From NCBI GenBank assembly GCA_017893485.1, contig CM030368.1, forward strand, positions 112,858,220 to 112,922,219: 64,000 nt of DNA. Direction: 5' to 3'. Position 1 is the first letter of the stretch. Each line of letters begins with the position of its first letter. Made by a program: the position numbers and the translations under genes. The stretch is from Hemerocallis citrina (lineage: Eukaryota > Streptophyta > Magnoliopsida > Asparagales > Asphodelaceae). A model generated the notes under the pieces. The model was not told the DNA's origin. It ran no database searches and saw only the letters and a program-made list of their open reading frames with translations. This document shows positions 21,561 through 33,127 of the stretch, piece by piece.

Positions 21561-22259
21561 CTCATGCTAAGTTGTAGCAATTAACCATGCTTAAAGTAGT
21601 AAGAGATATCCATGCTTAAATCTAGTGGCTATTCATGCTTTAACTTATAGTGGATTTCTACGTAAGTTGTATCCATACTTGTAGTTAAAGTGTATAGCAA
21701 AAAGATTAATCGTGTTGTAGTTATAGTAATAACTATCACGTTGTGGTTGTAGTATTAACTATCGCGTTGTAGCTATAGCATTAGTAAGGAACTATCATGC
21801 TATCGTAAATTGTGCTAGTAGAGAACTAGCATGATGTGGATTGTAACTAGTGAAGAACAAATCATGTTGTAGTTGCAATATTAAGTTGCGAGGTCATTCT
21901 AGCCAATCCCCTAGAAGGAACTCATGTTGAGATTGCTTAGTCGTTCTAGATTCAAGAGCCATGCATGCTTGAATGGTATATTATAGCTTTATATATAAAA
22001 GTTGTTAGGTCGTTTTGGGCTTCGCATTGGTAGAATGCTTGTTTCAGGCTGTTAGTAGATTCTTCTGTTGCTTCTAATGATAGAAGATCAAGTTTGCTAG
22101 TAAGCACGTTTGGGTGCTTCTAGGTTTGATTACCTGTATGGTTGTTTTTGTATGTAGTCACCTCATACGTAGCTTAATTGGCTTGTATGTAGGTATTGTA
22201 GGTTGTGAGTAGATCCGATGAGATCTTGAGAAGTCTAGTTTAAGACGGGTTAATTATGG

Positions 22260-22460
22260 CACTCTTTAGAAGAGGGACGCGTACGATGCTTTAGACATGG
22301 CACAGTGCCGTGTCTCACTTGTTTGGTTAGAAGAGGAACACATACGGTGCTTTTCATGCCGAGTTGGAAGCACAGTGCCGTGTCTCACTTGTTTGGTTAG
22401 AAGAGGAACACATACGGTGCTTTTCATGTCGAGTTGAAAGCACCGTGGTATGTCCCGCTT
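22260..22460. repeat. 70-bp direct repeats in solo LTR M
   Basis: GTTTGGTTAGAAGAGGAACA recurs at 22321 and 22391 with a degenerate third unit before them; each holds GAGTTGGAAGCAC. Two looser relatives (CATGACAAGTTGGGAGCACG) appear at about 22648 and 22778. Confidence 0.85.
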
Positions 22461-23148
22461 GTTGGTTAAGGGTTAGTGACATCGTTAGGGTAGTAACAGT
22501 TACTTAACCATTTTTATCTAAAAATTGCCAAAGGGTGAGAGTTGGTGTCAGGGGTGATAACCTATAATCCAACCTCTCCTATAGGCTGACACTAGGTGGT
22601 GTTATCGGTATGTATTCCCCTGTCAAAGGGATACGGGCGGTGCCTTTTCATGACAAGTTGGGAGCACGGGTTTCGTATCTTGATTGTTAATTCTTGAATG
22701 TACCATGATAAGAACGAGAGGGTTCCTAGGGAAATAGACCCTACGATCCCGGCAGGTTCTATGTCTTCTCATGACGAGTTGAGAGCACGGAAGAAGGTTG
22801 GCAAGTATCTTGTAGTTCGTGTTGGCTTTTGGTGTGAGGTCCGGTACACCGGGCAATAGTCACCAGTCATGTAGTATCATGTCAGGAACAGGATGGGTAC
22901 AAAAGTAGAGTTCATAGCGCGGGTTCAAATCCCTATATGGAGAAAACGGCTTGAGATGGGGCATATGTAGTATGGGATGCATACTGTTCCGGAGACTTGC
23001 TTGCATTAGAATAAGAGCATCTTAGCTTAGTTAATATTACGTTAGATTCTAGTCATGGCACTCACAAACACTTAAACTACACCGACACAATTATCATGTT
23101 TTTGTATGTTGTTTTGGGAGATTCGCTGCTTTGTTATCAGCCTTTAAG

Positions 23149-23166
23149 CGTCAGTGAATACTGACG
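23149..23166 (+). other. Stem-loop near the 3' end of solo LTR M
   Basis: CGTCAGT and ACTGACG form a perfect 7-bp stem with loop GAAT, followed by TCCCCAC and an acceptor-like CATAG (23180). Element N has a matching stem-loop at 24928-24949 with different stem extension and loop, which points to conservation of structure. Confidence 0.65.
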
Positions 23167-24060
23167 TCCCCACTTCCATAGGTACTGGATCGTCGAAGTA
23201 TTAGGGCGAGATTCAGGAGGATTCAAGACAAGGAAAGCAAGGAGTCAATGTTATATTTATTTCCGCTGTAATATATGGATTAGTTGAGAAGTACTCTGAT
23301 ATGAGATGTTGAAGGTTGTAATACTTGGAAATGCAAAGGCAATATCGTAACGTTATTATAATGGATTGCAGTTGTATAATATTCAGTCTTGTAATACATT
23401 GGTGTTGAATAAAAAGTTTTAAATTCTCCTGTTTTTCTGTGTATTGTGACTAATTGAAGAAAAAGTCCTGGCTCGTGTCTCGGTTTTCCCAGTATTTGGA
23501 AATCGGGGCACTACAGCTGAACAGTCGATTGATACTATCACCAGTCGACTGAACCGAACTGTTTATTTTGGTTTTGAGTTTGGATTTGATTTTGACAAAT
23601 GAAAGTTAATACGAGATTTTATGATTATTAAGATTTAATTGAGTTTTATTGTGAAATGCACACCAGGATATGAAAGATGAAATTGATAAAGAAATCAAAA
23701 TGAATTGTTCTCATGTTATGAGATTATAAAAGAAATGTTTTGAGAAAGAGTTTGTGAACAAAAGAAATGGAATTGTTATTGGAGATTGATTATGAAATAT
23801 TGTTGATCTCTAGAAAGAGATAGTTGTTGGAATCTAGAGGCTAGGCGAGACCCTAGTGACCGGCAGTATTATTTATGATTTTGAGAGCTAACCGTTGAGG
23901 GTTTAGCGTCTCTTGAGAAGTAGCCAGGTAGGCTGACTGTCTCTGTTGTTGTTGATTTAAGTCCGGTAGGGTAAGCTAGCTCTAGGTTGTGATGATTTTC
24001 TTTTAAAACAAACTTTGTAAGGATGTAATAAAAGTAAGAGAAAAACATAAGTATGAGAGC

Positions 24061-24620
24061 CTCGAGTCTACGATGCGGGTGTGAGCCACAGAATGCATGC
24101 TTGATGAGTCATGACATGGCGTGGGCAATACTTCAGAATGATCGGGATCTTGGCGACGCTTGTGGGATGGTTGATGACTGCAAGAGGATCGTGTGCCATG
24201 AAGGAGGCTGAATTACTGCAGAATGCATGCTTGATGAGTCAAGACATGGCGTGGGATTCCCCTCCAGGTTTTCTGTACACGTGCTTGTATTCATAAATCA
24301 TCTATGATACTTACCGAAATTACAGAAAGATACATAGTGAAGATGTGATGAAAGTGAGAGAAAAACACGAGTATGAGAACTAGGGTTTACGGTGCGGGTG
24401 TGTGAGCCACAGAATGCATGCTTGATGAGTCAAGACATGACATGGGCACAACTCAGAATGATCGGACTCTAGCCACGCTTGTGGGATGTTTGGTGACTGC
24501 AAGAGGATCGTGTGCCATGAAGGAGGCTGAATTACTGCAGAATGCATGCTTGATGAGTCAAGACATGGCGCGGGATTCCCCTCCAGGTTTTCTGTACACG
24601 AGCTTGTACTCATAGATCAT
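24061..24620. repeat. Two 321-bp direct repeats in 5' LTR of N
   Basis: GAATGCATGCTTGATGAGTC recurs at 24091, 24221 and 24412. The first and third are 321 bp apart and start two full repeat units; the second is an internal copy within a unit. Each unit keeps an open frame of about 50 residues (LATLVG, TARGSCAMKEAELLQNA). Because 321 is divisible by three and the units are nearly identical, this need not mean coding. The same pair is in the 3' LTR at about 30820-31400. Confidence 0.8.
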
Positions 24621-24927
24621 CTGGGATACTTACCGTAGTTACAGTAGTAGATTAGGTCATGGCGAGGGATCGAACCCTACAAGAAGAAGAACGATTAAGC
24701 GGCTTGCCCTCGGACCTATGTAGTATGGGATGCATAGAATCCGAATAAGTGTGCATTAGTGTCATATTATATAAACAACTGCATTAAGGACTAAGTGCAC
24801 CGCACAACACGACATCAACAGGATAGTCCCTTTGTAGCTTTGTTTGTGATCAAGTTTGTGTTTGCTAAAGTATTTAAGAATCGTTATATTGTTTCCGGCA
24901 TAAAGAGGATGGCCGTGTATAATATTT

Positions 24928-24949
24928 CGTCAGTTGTAAGCAACTGACG
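24928..24949 (+). other. Stem-loop near the 3' end of LTR N
   Basis: CGTCAGTTG and CAACTGACG form a perfect 9-bp stem with loop TAAG, followed by TGCCCAC and an acceptor-like ATGCAG (24970). The 3' LTR copy (31687-31708) has one change that turns a pair into a G-T pair and so keeps the fold. Confidence 0.7.
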
Positions 24950-25218
24950 TGCCCACAGTTTTATATGCAGGATGTAAAGTTACATGAAGATATAAAGAGA
25001 ATTGATGCTGTTGATTACTTAAATGTTAAAGTTGTAATAATTTTACATTCATTATTGTTGTATTTTATTAATTCCGCTGCTTATTGATGTAAAAGACTCT
25101 GATGTAATTATTGTTGAAATAAAAGTTTTAAATTCCTTGTAAAATTGTACGAAAGAAGTGAAAAGATCCTGTAGAACATCTCGAATTCAGTTGTTTTGGG
25201 ATTCGGGGCGTTACAGAG

Positions 25219-25230
25219 TGGTATCAGAGC
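25219..25230 (+). other. Primer-binding site of element N
   Basis: TGGTATCAGAGC, complementary to the 3' end of initiator tRNA-Met, 3 bp after the end of the 5' LTR. A standard gypsy PBS. Confidence 0.95.
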
Positions 25231-25484
25231 TACGCTTCTGACTAGTACAAATTTATAAGGAACGACACCCTAGAAGTGGACATTAGAGTGTGAGTTCAGT
25301 TTATAGAGATTTAAATGTAAGTGATTTACATTTGTGTTGATCTATAGACTGATGTTTCCTCTTTCCTTTCCATATTGGATGGTTAGAGTCATGAATGGAA
25401 GTTGTTATTGAATTTACATTCATTCATGATGCTCTCCTCGTATACATTGATTTGAGACTGTATGCGAGTTCATTTTCCCTGGGT

Positions 25485-25511
25485 ATCAGAGTGGCGCAGT
25501 GGAAGCGTGGT
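25485..25511 (+). other. Sense copy of initiator tRNA-Met nucleotides 1-27 (copy 4)
   Basis: Twenty-seven bases starting ATCAGAGTGGCGCAG match the tRNA 5' end with one mismatch, then the match stops. The bases before it read TGGGT, so the join looks like a slightly altered PBS (TGG-TATCAGAG) running on into the tRNA body. It lies about 255 bp after the true PBS of element N. The element family differs from the one carrying copies 1-3. Confidence 0.8.
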
Positions 25512-26490
25512 TGGTTTGAACCTTCATTCATGATACCTTACACATAGACACACTTTCCCTTCAAATTATTTTATGTGAATTTTCATCATAGTACTTTTCA
25601 ACATTTAATACTTTTCGAATAAATATTTTCCTATACTATTAAATCATTTCAATGCCTAGTATTTTGTCTATTTTCCTTAGTCTTGATTTTGTTGAACTTA
25701 TTTTTGTCTCTCAATCTTAAAGTTTTGTCTTTCGTGTTTTATGTCACCTTATATTCATCCATCCATATGTGCTATTACTTTACGTATTTTGTTAAATTTA
25801 TACTACAACCATTATTTTCATTACATTTTGAATTTTACTTGTGAATTTTGCTTATGTACATTCATTTTACATGATTTGATTTTCTGATACGATATTCTTT
25901 CGTTATCTCGTATTGTCTTCTATACTTCAATATATTTTAACAATATTGAAATATTTTATCCGTATAAATACAACATACTAATTTGATTTATTGTCTGCAT
26001 TCAATATTATCGTTATTACATATTGTCTACAAATTTGTTTTGTTATATTTATAAATTTTGTAAATTTCGTTTCCTTAATATAATGTGTATACTCGTTATT
26101 TATACTTTACTTTATTGTCTTTACATTCTTGATTACTACATATGTTTTCCATTGAATTTTTATGTATTTCAAAATACTTACTATACATTTAATTTCACCA
26201 TCCTCAAATTACTACATTATTATTTTTATGTATAATTGTTTGTGTCTATTGCCCTAATTTGCTACATTACATCATTAATGTTTCCATTTGTACTTCCAAC
26301 ATGTGCATATATTTTACATTATTTTAGTGTTATAAATAATTTTTCATTACTACTAATTAGTACCCTCTATGTTTGATATATCCTATACACCTATTTTGAT
26401 ATTTCATTGTGTAAAATCTTTTTCTGTATCATTGATTTTCAAACATAACATCATACTTTATTAAACATCCCATATCTAATCTAAGTATAC

Positions 26491-26706
26491 ATGGAAGATT
26501 ACATCTTTCCATCTTCTGCGATGGTGCAACTTGATGTCGAGAGGACAAATATGCAACTAGACATCATTGGAGGCAAACTGCAACTGGATGTCGGTGAGGC
26601 AAAATTTGCAACTGAATGTCCAGAAGGCAAACTGCAACCGGATATCATAGGAGCAATTATGCAACTTGAGATCAAGATAGGCAAGTCTGCTGTTGGATAC
26701 CAGTGA
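26491..26706 (+). CDS. Possible 71-residue repeat peptide in element N (unproven)
   Basis: This is the only clearly non-AT-rich piece of the element N interior. It is an ATG-started frame of 71 residues. From 26521 on it is built from six units of 27 bp (the first is 30 bp), giving nine-residue repeats such as MQLDIIGGK, LQLDVGEAK and MQLEIKIGK. The units differ at several bases, yet the frame stays open and the Q-L-D/E pattern is mostly kept. The opposite strand is also open, which a 27-bp period allows by chance. I know no family for it. It could be a real small peptide, a fragment captured from a host gene, or a plain minisatellite. Confidence 0.3.
   Translation: MEDYIFPSSAMVQLDVERTNMQLDIIGGKLQLDVGEAKFATECPEGKLQPDIIGAIMQLEIKIGKSAVGYQ
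26521..26685. repeat. 27-bp minisatellite, six units
   Basis: Units start at 26521 (30 bp), 26551, 26578, 26605, 26632 and 26659. The core is NTGCAACTNGANATC, then a G-rich half ending GGCAAA. See the possible peptide above. Confidence 0.85.
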
Positions 26707-28098
26707 GACGAACCTACACCAGAAGGAAATATTATACTTAGATAACCCCTACCTTGTTTTCTATAATATTCACTTACAACTATTCCATTTTTTATTTTAT
26801 AATATTTGGTAACCTAACATTTATCAAACTTGCATATTTACCGCTTAATTTCAACTATCTTGCAATCTTCTTTGTAGTACTTTGTATTTTATGTGAGTTA
26901 GTATTTCGTACCACTTTATTGTATTTTGCTATTTTAAATTTGGTGGCTACTCACCTAACAGTTTTATTTATTATACTTCTGTTATAATTCATGATAATTA
27001 GTTTTGCATTTTTACTACCATAATATATTATTTTACTCCTACACATCATTTTATAAATTTTGTATCATGATGTTGTTGTTTCGCCCTATAATTTCCGTCT
27101 ATGTATATACATAATTTTGTATGCTGATTTTCTTGGTCTACTTGACAAATTGAAATTATTTGGATCTTTGCCTTTTTCATTGTTATCATACATATATGAT
27201 TATTGTATTTACTTTACGAATCACCTTATGATACCGATTTATATACAAAATCATTTTTATGTTGTCTATACTTTTCTTTGATTCATAATTTATTTTTATA
27301 TAACTAGTTTTCGCACTACTTTCAATAGTATGTTTTACTACTACGATGTCTTGTTTTACTACTACAAATCATTTATAATTTTATATCATGTTATTATTTC
27401 ACCCCTATAATTTTTCACCTATGCGAGTATGTGATTTTTTTAAGTTGGTTTTCTCGCTCTACTGAATAATTCAAAAGTATTTCGATGTATGCCTAATTTT
27501 CAAATTGTATGTATAATTATTAAAGTTACCTTACAAATTATTTTATGATACTAATTTATATACAGAATTATTTTATAGTGTCTATACTTTTACTATATTC
27601 CCTTCTTATATATTTCTCAAACTGTTAAATTGCTAGTTTTTGTCATATAGTATCAATTTGATTTGCGACTTTTTACCATTTATTACATTGATGAATTTTT
27701 AGTATTGAATCTATTTATAAAGTATCCATTAACTATGTTTTCTTTATTGCATTGTTTTCTGAAATTATTTCACGATTAATGACTAAGTTCATTTATCATT
27801 TTACCTAATGGTTTACTTAATAGTATTTTTGTACGTAAACTCTTTTCAAAATACACTATCCTCAATTGTCGTATTTGTTTTCTTATGCTACTTTCCTAGT
27901 TTTCTTGTTTAGTTCTTGTAAAATTTTGATACTCATGAATTTCTTAAATAGATTTTTGTCTCATTTTTCCACATTGCTTACTTTTATGCTATATGTATTT
28001 TCTTGATGTTGTGATTTTTATATGCTATACTGATATTTTCTTTGGTGTGTACAAAATACAGCCTTTACCATAGTGAGTTCCGGGGACGGAACTGTTCT

Positions 28099-28111
28099 AA
28101 GGGGGGGAGAG
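28099..28111 (+). other. Polypurine tract of element N
   Basis: AAGGGGGGGAGAG directly before the 3' LTR start TGTAACACTCC. This is the plus-strand primer site of the element. Confidence 0.9.
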
Positions 28112-31100
28112 TGTAACACTCCGCAAAATTTAAATGACAAATTTGCCCTCGGGTGTTACGCACGTGCATTTTGTACTATTATTGATTATATCCATAACGC
28201 ATTTTGATATGTATTTTGAAATCCAATTATTTATGCAATTCCGTATTCTTAAAATCACATTTGAGACAACTCAAATGCTAAATTTCAATCTTTGAGTTTT
28301 TACGTGTTTTACGCATTATCGATGCACGTGTCGATTTTGGGTATTCCACCGTTACGTGCAAAGTTTTCAATGGATTTCAATCATTTATTTTTATAAACAT
28401 GTTTGAATTTGTTTTGTAAACGAAAATTCAATTTTTGACTATCTTTATTAAAATAAATTTTCTACGTGCAATACACGTGTTTTCTGTACGTTTGAGTACA
28501 TTATCATATATGCATACTAAATATATTCTTATGTTGCATTCCAATTAATTATAAATATTTTTCGGTTAATAAAGTCAATTTTTGTATTTTTGAGATTTTA
28601 CGGGCAATGCACGTGTTTCGGTGCACGTGTTTTAAGCGTATTATTCTTTCAAAATGAATTTCATGAAATTGTGTGGGTCTATTTTATTTGTGCATGAAAA
28701 GTATATTTTTAGAGTTAATTTTACATATTTATTACATATATAAATAATTGTTTTAAAGAGATTGAATAAATAAATTATTTTGTACACAAAGCACGTGCAC
28801 GTGCACACGTGCGATGTGCACACAATTTTGGGGACCGAGATGTTTAGAGAGGAGGGAAAATCTGAAAGTTTTGATTTTGAAAATAGGAGGGAAAACAAGT
28901 TTTAGAAGTGGAGTTAGTGGTGTTCATGTGTGGGGTGGTTGCCATAACTACCTATTAATTAATCTATAAAAAATGCACCCTTAGTCTCTCTTTCTCTCAT
29001 CTCTTTTCTCTTTTCTCTCCTGCCCATGCCGAAAGCAAACCCAAGCCAGCAAAGTCTTGCCCATTTCTCCACCTAATCACCATTCCACTTGCCTATATAC
29101 ATATACTAATGTATATATATGTACATACATAGTATGTGTATATGAAAGAAGATGGGAGTTGTTCTTGATGTTGCCGAAATGGAGTGGGGATGGAGATGCT
29201 CTTGATTGTTGCTTGCCGAAATGTGGAGCTTGGAGGCTTGCCTTGGTGCGCGGATTTCGAGGAGTTTGCAATTGGAGCTTTCTTTAGGAGCTCCTAATTC
29301 TAGGAGTTCATTTGAGTACAAATCTTCAATTTAGGTAGGTGTTTCTTAAATACTTTCTAATTTAGGAATATAATTTGCATGATAGATGATATATATTTTA
29401 TTTGGTTGAAATTGAATTGATTGCATGAAATTAATGTAGAAATGGATCGTTAAATCTTGATTTGGTGTGGAAGATGCAAATTGCTATTCTATTTTCTAAT
29501 GATTATGATTGTTAGTTGAGATGCTAGAATTGAAATGATTTATATGAAATTGATGCATGTTGAGACATGATTAGAATAATGCAAATATGTTGTTTGTCGA
29601 GAATGTGGCAAAGAAGTGTGATTATAACTTCAAAATATCTATTTTCGAGTATAGAGAATTTTTGTAAGGTAATTTTGACAAAAGAAAACAGTTTATTTGG
29701 AAAATTGATTGGATATGTGTCTTGATGCATTTTAAGGATTTCATTGAAAAATGAGAAACTTGAGAAATTAAGAACATATACGATATTGTTTTTAAAAGGA
29801 ATATATTCTGGAAATGATCTATATTCTTATATGGAAGTACAAATCAATTAAAAGGTCGAAAAATATATGCAGGCTGCAATTTGTGTGATTGACAGTCGAC
29901 TGACTACCTTCCACAGTCGACTGGCAAGTGTAAAAATTTGGGTTTTCGTCGGCAGGACAGTCGACTGACTACTTTTACAGCCGACTGCTGCTGTACTGAA
30001 TTTTGATGTTTGAGTTTTTTAAAGTATTTGCGGAACAGTCGACTGACACTGTCACCAGTCGACTGAACCGACTGTGTTATATTGATGTTTTAAAGTTTTC
30101 GCAAAACAGTCGACTGATTCCTTGTCAACAGTCGACTGAACAGACTGAGATGTTTTGATGTTCGCTGAACAGTCGACTGATACTGTCACTAGTCGACTGA
30201 ACCGACTGTGTTATTATTGATGTTTTAAAGTTTCATAAAACAGTCGACTGATACCGACTGAGATGTTTTGATGTTCGCTGAACAGTCGACTGATACTTTC
30301 ACCAGTCGACTGAACCGAACTGTTTATTTTGGTTTTGAGTTTGGATTTGATTTTGACAAATGAAAGTTAATACGAGATTTTATGATTATTAAGATTTAAT
30401 TGAGTTTTATTGTGAAATGCACACCAGGATATGAAAGATGAAATTGATAAAGAAATCAAAATGAATTGTTCTCATGTTATGAGATTATAAAAGAAATGTT
30501 TTGAGAAAGAGTTTGTGAACAAAAGAAATGGAATTGTTATTGGAGATTGATTATGAAATATTGTTGATCTCTAGAAAGAGATAGTTGTTGGAATCTAGAG
30601 GCTAGGCGAGACCCTAGTGACCGGCAGTATTATTTATGACTTTGAGAGCTAACCGTTGAGGGTTTAGCGTCTCTTGAGAAGTAGCCAGGTAGGCTGACTA
30701 TCTCTGTTGTTGATTTAAGTCCGGTAGGATAAGCTAGCTCTAGGTTGTGATGATTTTCTTTTAAAACAAACTTTGTAAAGATGTAATAAAAGTAAGAGAA
30801 AAACATAAGTATGAGAGCCTCGAGTCTACGATGCGGGTGTGAGCCACAGAATGCATGCTTGATGAGTCATGACATGGCGTGGGCAATACTCCAGAATGAT
30901 CGAGATCTTGGCGACGCTTGTGGGATGGTTGATGACTGCAAGAGGATCGTGTGCCATGAAGGAGGCTGAATTACCGCAGAATGCATGCTTGATGAGTCAA
31001 GACATAGCGTGGGATTCCCCTCCAGGTTTTCTGTATACGTGCTTGTATTAATAAATCATCTATGATACTTACCGAAATTACAGAAAGATAAATAGTGAAG

Positions 31101-31974
31101 ATGTGATGAAAGTGAGAGAAAAACACGAGTATGAGAACTAGGGTTTACGGTGCGTGTGTGTGAGCCACAGAATGCATGCTTGATGAGTCAAGACATGACG
31201 TGGGCACAACTCAGAATGATCGGACTCTAGCCACGCTTGTGGGATGTTTGGTGACTGCAAGAGGATCGTGTGCCATGAAGGAGGCTGAATTACTGCAGAA
31301 TGCATGCTTGATGAGTCAAGACATGTCGCGGGATTTCCCCTCCAGGTTTTCTGTACACGAGCTTGTACTCATAGATCATCTGGGATACTTACCGTAGTTA
31401 CAGTAGTAGATTAGGTCATGGCGAGGGATCGAACCCTACAAGAAGAAGAACGATTAAGAGGCTTGCCCTCGGACCTATGTAGTATGGAATGCATAGAATC
31501 CGAACAAGTGTGCATTAGTGTCATATTATATAAACAACTGCATTAAGGACTAAGTGCACCGCACAACACGACATCAACAGGATAGTCCCTTTGTAGCTTT
31601 GTTTGTGATCAAGTTTGTGTTTGCTAAAGTATTTAATAATCGTTATACTGTTTCCGGCATAGAGAGGATGGCCGTGTATAATATTTCGTCAGTTGTAAGC
31701 GACTGACGCGCCCACAGTTTTATATGCAGGATGTGGAGTTATATGAAGATATAAAGAGAATTGATGCTGTTGATTACTTAAATGTTAAAGTTGTAATAAT
31801 TGTACATTCATTATTGTTGTATTTTATTAATTCCACTGCTTATTGATGTAAAAGACTCTGCTGTAATTATTGTTGAAATAAAAGTTTTAAATTCCTTGTA
31901 AAATTGTACGAAAGAAGTGAAAAGATCCTGTAGAACATCTCGAATTCAGTTGTTTTGGGATTCGGGGCGTTACA
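28112..31974 (+). mobile_element. 3' LTR of element N, 3863 bp
   Basis: Same order as the 5' LTR but without M: CACGTG cluster 28789-28824, TATA 28964-28973, donor-like AG|GTAGGT at 29335 (a better consensus than the 5' LTR), CAGTCGACTG array 29892-30310, 321-bp repeats about 30820-31400, stem-loop 31687-31708, acceptor-like GCAG ending 31729. It ends GGGGCGTTACA, followed by the CCTTA duplication. Confidence 0.9.
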
Positions 31975-33127
31975 CCTTAGTCTAAACGAAATTAATTCTA
32001 TGCGTCGAACTTGTGGTATGGAACATATAGGATACAGTAGTACGTGAACTAGTTACGTTAAAAAATAAATAGACTTAGGAATTGACAGAACATCGACATT
32101 GCATATTGTACATCATTAATTCTATTGATCTTGAATATTGTCTAAGTCTTATTGACATCGACCATTGAACATTGTTAACGAATATTGAATCATTGATTAT
32201 AACCATTGCATCGATTACCACGATATTGATTATTGCTAATGTCCCATGTTATTGATTCCAATTGATCCATTGAATTCATTATTATATCATTATTCCATTG
32301 TTTCTTTGCTTTCTCTACATGCTGTCCAAGACTTGCTCTAAGGACATATTATTCTCTCTTTCTAGATGAACAACTTACAGGTAATCAAGGAGAATTTCTT
32401 GATTGATTGGGAGAACAATATTGGTGAAGGAATTAATAGTATCGCCATTTAATAAATTATTGCTTTGTGATGGAGACTTAGCTGCTTATTGATGTAAAAG
32501 ACTCTGCTGTAATTATTGTTGAAATAAAAGTTTTAAATTCCTTGTAAAATTGTACGAAAGAAGTGAAAAGATCCTGTAGAACATCTCGAATTCAGTTGTT
32601 TTGGGATTCGGGGCGTTACACCTTAGTCTAAACGAAATTAATTCTATGCGTCGAACTTGTGGTATGGAACATATAGGATACAGTAGTACGTGCACTAGTT
32701 ACGTTAAAAAATAAATAGACTTAAGAATTGACAGAACATCGACATTGCATATTGTACATCATTAATTCTATTGATCTTGAATATTGTCTAAGTCTTATTG
32801 ACATCGACCATTGAACATTGTTAACGAATATTGAATCATTGATTATAACTATTGCATCGATTACCACGATATTGATTATTGCTGATGTCCCATGTTATTG
32901 ATTCCAATTGATCCATTGAATTCATTATTATATCATTATTCCATTATTTCTTTGCTTTCTCTACATGCTGTCCAAGACTTGCTCTAAGGACATATTATTC
33001 TCTCTTTCTAGATGAACAACTTACAGGTAATCAAGGAGAATTTCTTGATTGATTGGGAGAACAATATTGGTGAAGGAATTAATAGTATCGCCATTTAATA
33101 AATTATTGCTTTGTGATGGAGACTTAA
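31836..33127. repeat. 646-bp tandem duplication across the N/J junction
   Basis: The unit 31836-32481 is repeated at 32482-33127. It contains the last ~140 bp of the 3' LTR of N, one copy of the CCTTA duplication and about 500 bp of LTR J. The second copy carries only a few single-base differences, so the duplication is young and arose after N inserted. The joint is at CTTAG|CTGCTTATTG. Confidence 0.9.

Larger units (their letters stand above)
19076..23515 (+). mobile_element. Solo LTR M, 4.44 kb, nested in the 5' LTR of N
   Basis: It begins TGTAATATCCCGG, ends GGGGCACTACA and is flanked by a perfect 5-bp duplication GCTGA (19071-19075, 23516-23520). The 3' LTR of N has no such insertion, so M arrived after N. 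A strong TATA box CCTATAAATACC (19679-19690) follows a start region rich in C. The rest is a stack of tandem repeats (19888-22460), a stem-loop (23149-23166) and a U5 end. No coding region is credible. No internal region is present, so this is a solo LTR left by recombination. Confidence 0.9.
16893..25215 (+). mobile_element. 5' LTR of element N (with solo LTR M inside)
   Basis: Without the M insertion and its duplication it is about 3878 bp, matching the 3863-bp 3' LTR. Order: AT-rich U3 with CACGTG motifs, TATA box (17744-17754), CT-rich leader (17768-17806), donor-like AG|GTGGGT (18108), CAGTCGACTG array (18660-19070, continuing at 23516), an S-shaped mix of AG-rich text, two 321-bp repeats (24061-24620), a stem-loop (24928-24949), acceptor-like GCAG (24970) and the LTR end. 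Confidence 0.9.
25216..28111 (+). mobile_element. Non-coding interior of element N
   Basis: After the PBS and the short tRNA-Met segment, this is about 2.6 kb of very AT-rich sequence on both sides of one GC-richer island (26491-26706). No gag, protease, RT or integrase motif is found in any frame; the hydrophobic ORFs at 26023, 26754 and 27060 are composition effects of T-rich DNA. It ends in CCGGGGACGGAACTG and a polypurine tract. This is the layout of a large retrotransposon derivative. Confidence 0.8.
16893..31974 (+). mobile_element. Element N: complete non-autonomous LTR retrotransposon
   Basis: It starts TGTAACACCCC and ends GGGGCGTTACA, with a 5-bp duplication CCTTA on both sides (16888-16892 and 31975-31979). 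Two LTRs of about 3.87 kb flank a 2.9-kb interior with PBS and polypurine tract but no gag or pol, so it is a large retrotransposon derivative that needs proteins from another element. The 5' LTR carries a 4.44-kb solo LTR (M). The two LTRs agree closely, with roughly a few percent difference in the stretches I compared, so insertion is fairly recent compared with the rest of the window. Confidence 0.9.

Noticed and set aside
22623..22856. A 77-residue minus-strand ORF in solo LTR M
   Set aside because: It overlaps degenerate GAGTTGGAAGCAC repeats and has no recognisable motif.
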